Assembly (NCBI GenBank): GCA_003240795.1
Contig: QFNK01000103.1
Span: 1 to 6,770 of the forward strand
DNA from: Micavibrio aeruginosavorus
GTDB lineage: Bacteria > Pseudomonadota > Alphaproteobacteria > Micavibrionales > Micavibrionaceae
Direction: 5' to 3'
DNA length: 6,770 nucleotides
Part shown: in pieces, positions 5,793 through 6,770 of the stretch
Position numbering within the stretch: position 1 is the first letter of the stretch
Layout: each line of letters opens with the position of its first letter
Position numbers and translations under genes: made by a program
The notes under the pieces: generated by a model
Told to the model about the DNA's origin: nothing
Databases searched by the model: none
What the model saw: the letters and a program-made list of their open reading frames with translations, nothing else

Positions 5793-6770
5793 CTATCCGA
5801 TCAGGTCTTTCCATTCCAGCTCGCTCAAAACCGTGACTCCCAATTCGCGCGCATTCTTGAGCTTTGATCCCGCATCCTCACCCGCAATGACATAATCCGT
5901 TTTCTTTGATACGGACCCTGCGACTTTTGCGCCGAGGCTTTCCGCCCGCGCCTTTGCTTCCGCGCGCGTCAGCGTGACGAGCGTGCCGGTAAAAACAACC
6001 GTCTTTCCCGCCACGGGAGAATCCGAAATGCTCGGCTTCTCGTAGGTTTCGATACTCAGGATATTTTGTAGATCGTCCAACACTTCACGGTTATGTTCTT
6101 CTGTAAAGAACGCAAGTATGTCTGCCGCAACACTTGGCCCTACGTCCTCGATGTTCAGAAGATCGGCATGCGCTTCGCTGCCCTCTTCCGCCGCCTGCTC
6201 CATCGCGCCGCGCAAAGCATCGATCGTGCCGTAATGTCCCGCAAGTTTCTTCGCCGTTGCTTCGCCGACCTGACGTATCCCCAGCGCATAGACGAAACGG
6301 TCCAGTGAAATCGTCCTGCGGCGTTCGATGGATTCAAACAGGTTTCGTGCCGACAGATCGCCCCATCCTTCACGCGCGCGCAGCGGCGTCAGTGTGCCCT
6401 TGTCTTTTTCCTCTAACCGGAAAATATCACCCGGCGTTTTGATGAGGCCGTCTTCGTAAAACTCCTCGATGATCTTCGCGCCCATACCTTCGATGTCGAA
6501 CGCGTTGCGTGACACGAAATGTTTGAGGCGCTCCACGGCCTGTGCGCGGCATATCAAACCGCCAGTACAGCGCCGCGCAACCTCCCCCTCCTCACGCACC
6601 GCGGCAGAGCCGCAGATCGGGCAATGATGTGGGAATGCAAACGGCTTTTCCTTGCCCGTGCGTTTGTCCGTCAGCACTTCGACGATTTGTGGAATAACAT
6701 CGCCTGCTCGTTGGACAACAACATGGTCGCCGATCAAAACACCCTTGCGTTCGATCTCGTCCTCATTATG
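5793..6770 (-). CDS. ligA: NAD+-dependent DNA ligase LigA, C-terminal half (partial)
   Basis: The gene enters from the right edge on the minus strand; 325 codons plus TAG are present, about half of a usual LigA near 670-700 residues. LigA seals nicks in replication and repair using NAD+ as AMP donor. The window begins at HNEDEIERKGVLIGD and VVVQRAGDVIPQIVEV of the OB fold, so an in-frame TTG near 6737 is not the start. Counting from the edge, a Cys4 zinc finger follows (Cys50, Cys53, Cys68, Cys74; CPICG and RRCTGGLICRAQ). The helix-hairpin-helix region comes next (ALGIRQVGEATAKKLAGHYG near 162-181, NIEDVGPSVAADIL near 206-219). The BRCT domain spans about 250-325, with VVFTGTL, TDYVIAGEDAGSKL and the conserved Trp320. 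All C-terminal domains look intact. The adenylation domain with the KxDG lysine lies outside. It converges on the small upstream gene with one base between the stops. Confidence 0.97.
   Translation of the reverse strand, partial: HNEDEIERKGVLIGDHVVVQRAGDVIPQIVEVLTDKRTGKEKPFAFPHHCPICGSAAVREEGEVARRCTGGLICRAQAVERLKHFVSRNAFDIEGMGAKIIEEFYEDGLIKTPGDIFRLEEKDKGTLTPLRAREGWGDLSARNLFESIERRRTISLDRFVYALGIRQVGEATAKKLAGHYGTIDALRGAMEQAAEEGSEAHADLLNIEDVGPSVAADILAFFTEEHNREVLDDLQNILSIETYEKPSISDSPVAGKTVVFTGTLVTLTRAEAKARAESLGAKVAGSVSKKTDYVIAGEDAGSKLKNARELGVTVLSELEWKDLIG

Noticed and set aside
6735..6737. TTG start for a shortened LigA inside the window
   Set aside because: The frame stays open to the edge and encodes conserved OB-fold residues HNEDEIERKGV upstream, so the gene is cut by the window rather than starting there.

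Overview
The window reads as a piece of an alphaproteobacterial chromosome. The main reason is the proton-translocating transhydrogenase, encoded as three separate genes (pntAA, pntAB, pntB) as in Rhodospirillum rubrum, rather than as the two-gene form of enterobacteria. GC-rich codon use in most genes fits this. The modular secreted protein near the left end resembles, from memory only, proteins of Micavibrio-like or other deep alphaproteobacterial lineages. That placement is an inference.

Left edge (2-163): the last 53 codons of an EAL-domain protein, a cyclic-di-GMP phosphodiesterase or degenerate EAL regulator. Next (249-1361) is a 370-residue exported protein. It has a signal peptide, a short Cys-bounded N-terminal module, an eight-glycine linker, an Ig-like beta-sandwich region and a Cys/Asn/Ser/Thr-rich C-terminal region of unknown function. 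Base composition changes just after the glycine linker: the part before it is GC-rich like the rest of the window, and the part after it is clearly more AT-rich. This is the least ordinary locus here.

Centre (1485-4499): pntAA-pntAB-pntB, closely spaced, each with a recognisable Shine-Dalgarno sequence, presumably one operon. The three products form the inner-membrane enzyme that couples proton re-entry to hydride transfer from NADH to NADP+. A perfect 10-bp inverted repeat follows pntB directly.

Right part (4541-5791): a PldB-like alpha/beta hydrolase (putative lysophospholipase) and, 12 nt downstream, a 73-residue helical protein of unknown function, probably co-transcribed. On the minus strand (5793 to the window edge) lies the C-terminal half of the NAD+-dependent DNA ligase LigA: end of the OB fold, Cys4 zinc finger, helix-hairpin-helix region and BRCT domain. 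It converges on the small gene with one base between the two stop codons.

I saw no tRNA, rRNA, CRISPR array, insertion sequence, transposase or integrase. No gene-free stretch exceeds about 125 bases. Most of the window is core metabolism. I did not find a convincing new multi-gene system; the best candidate for something undescribed is the mosaic secreted protein.
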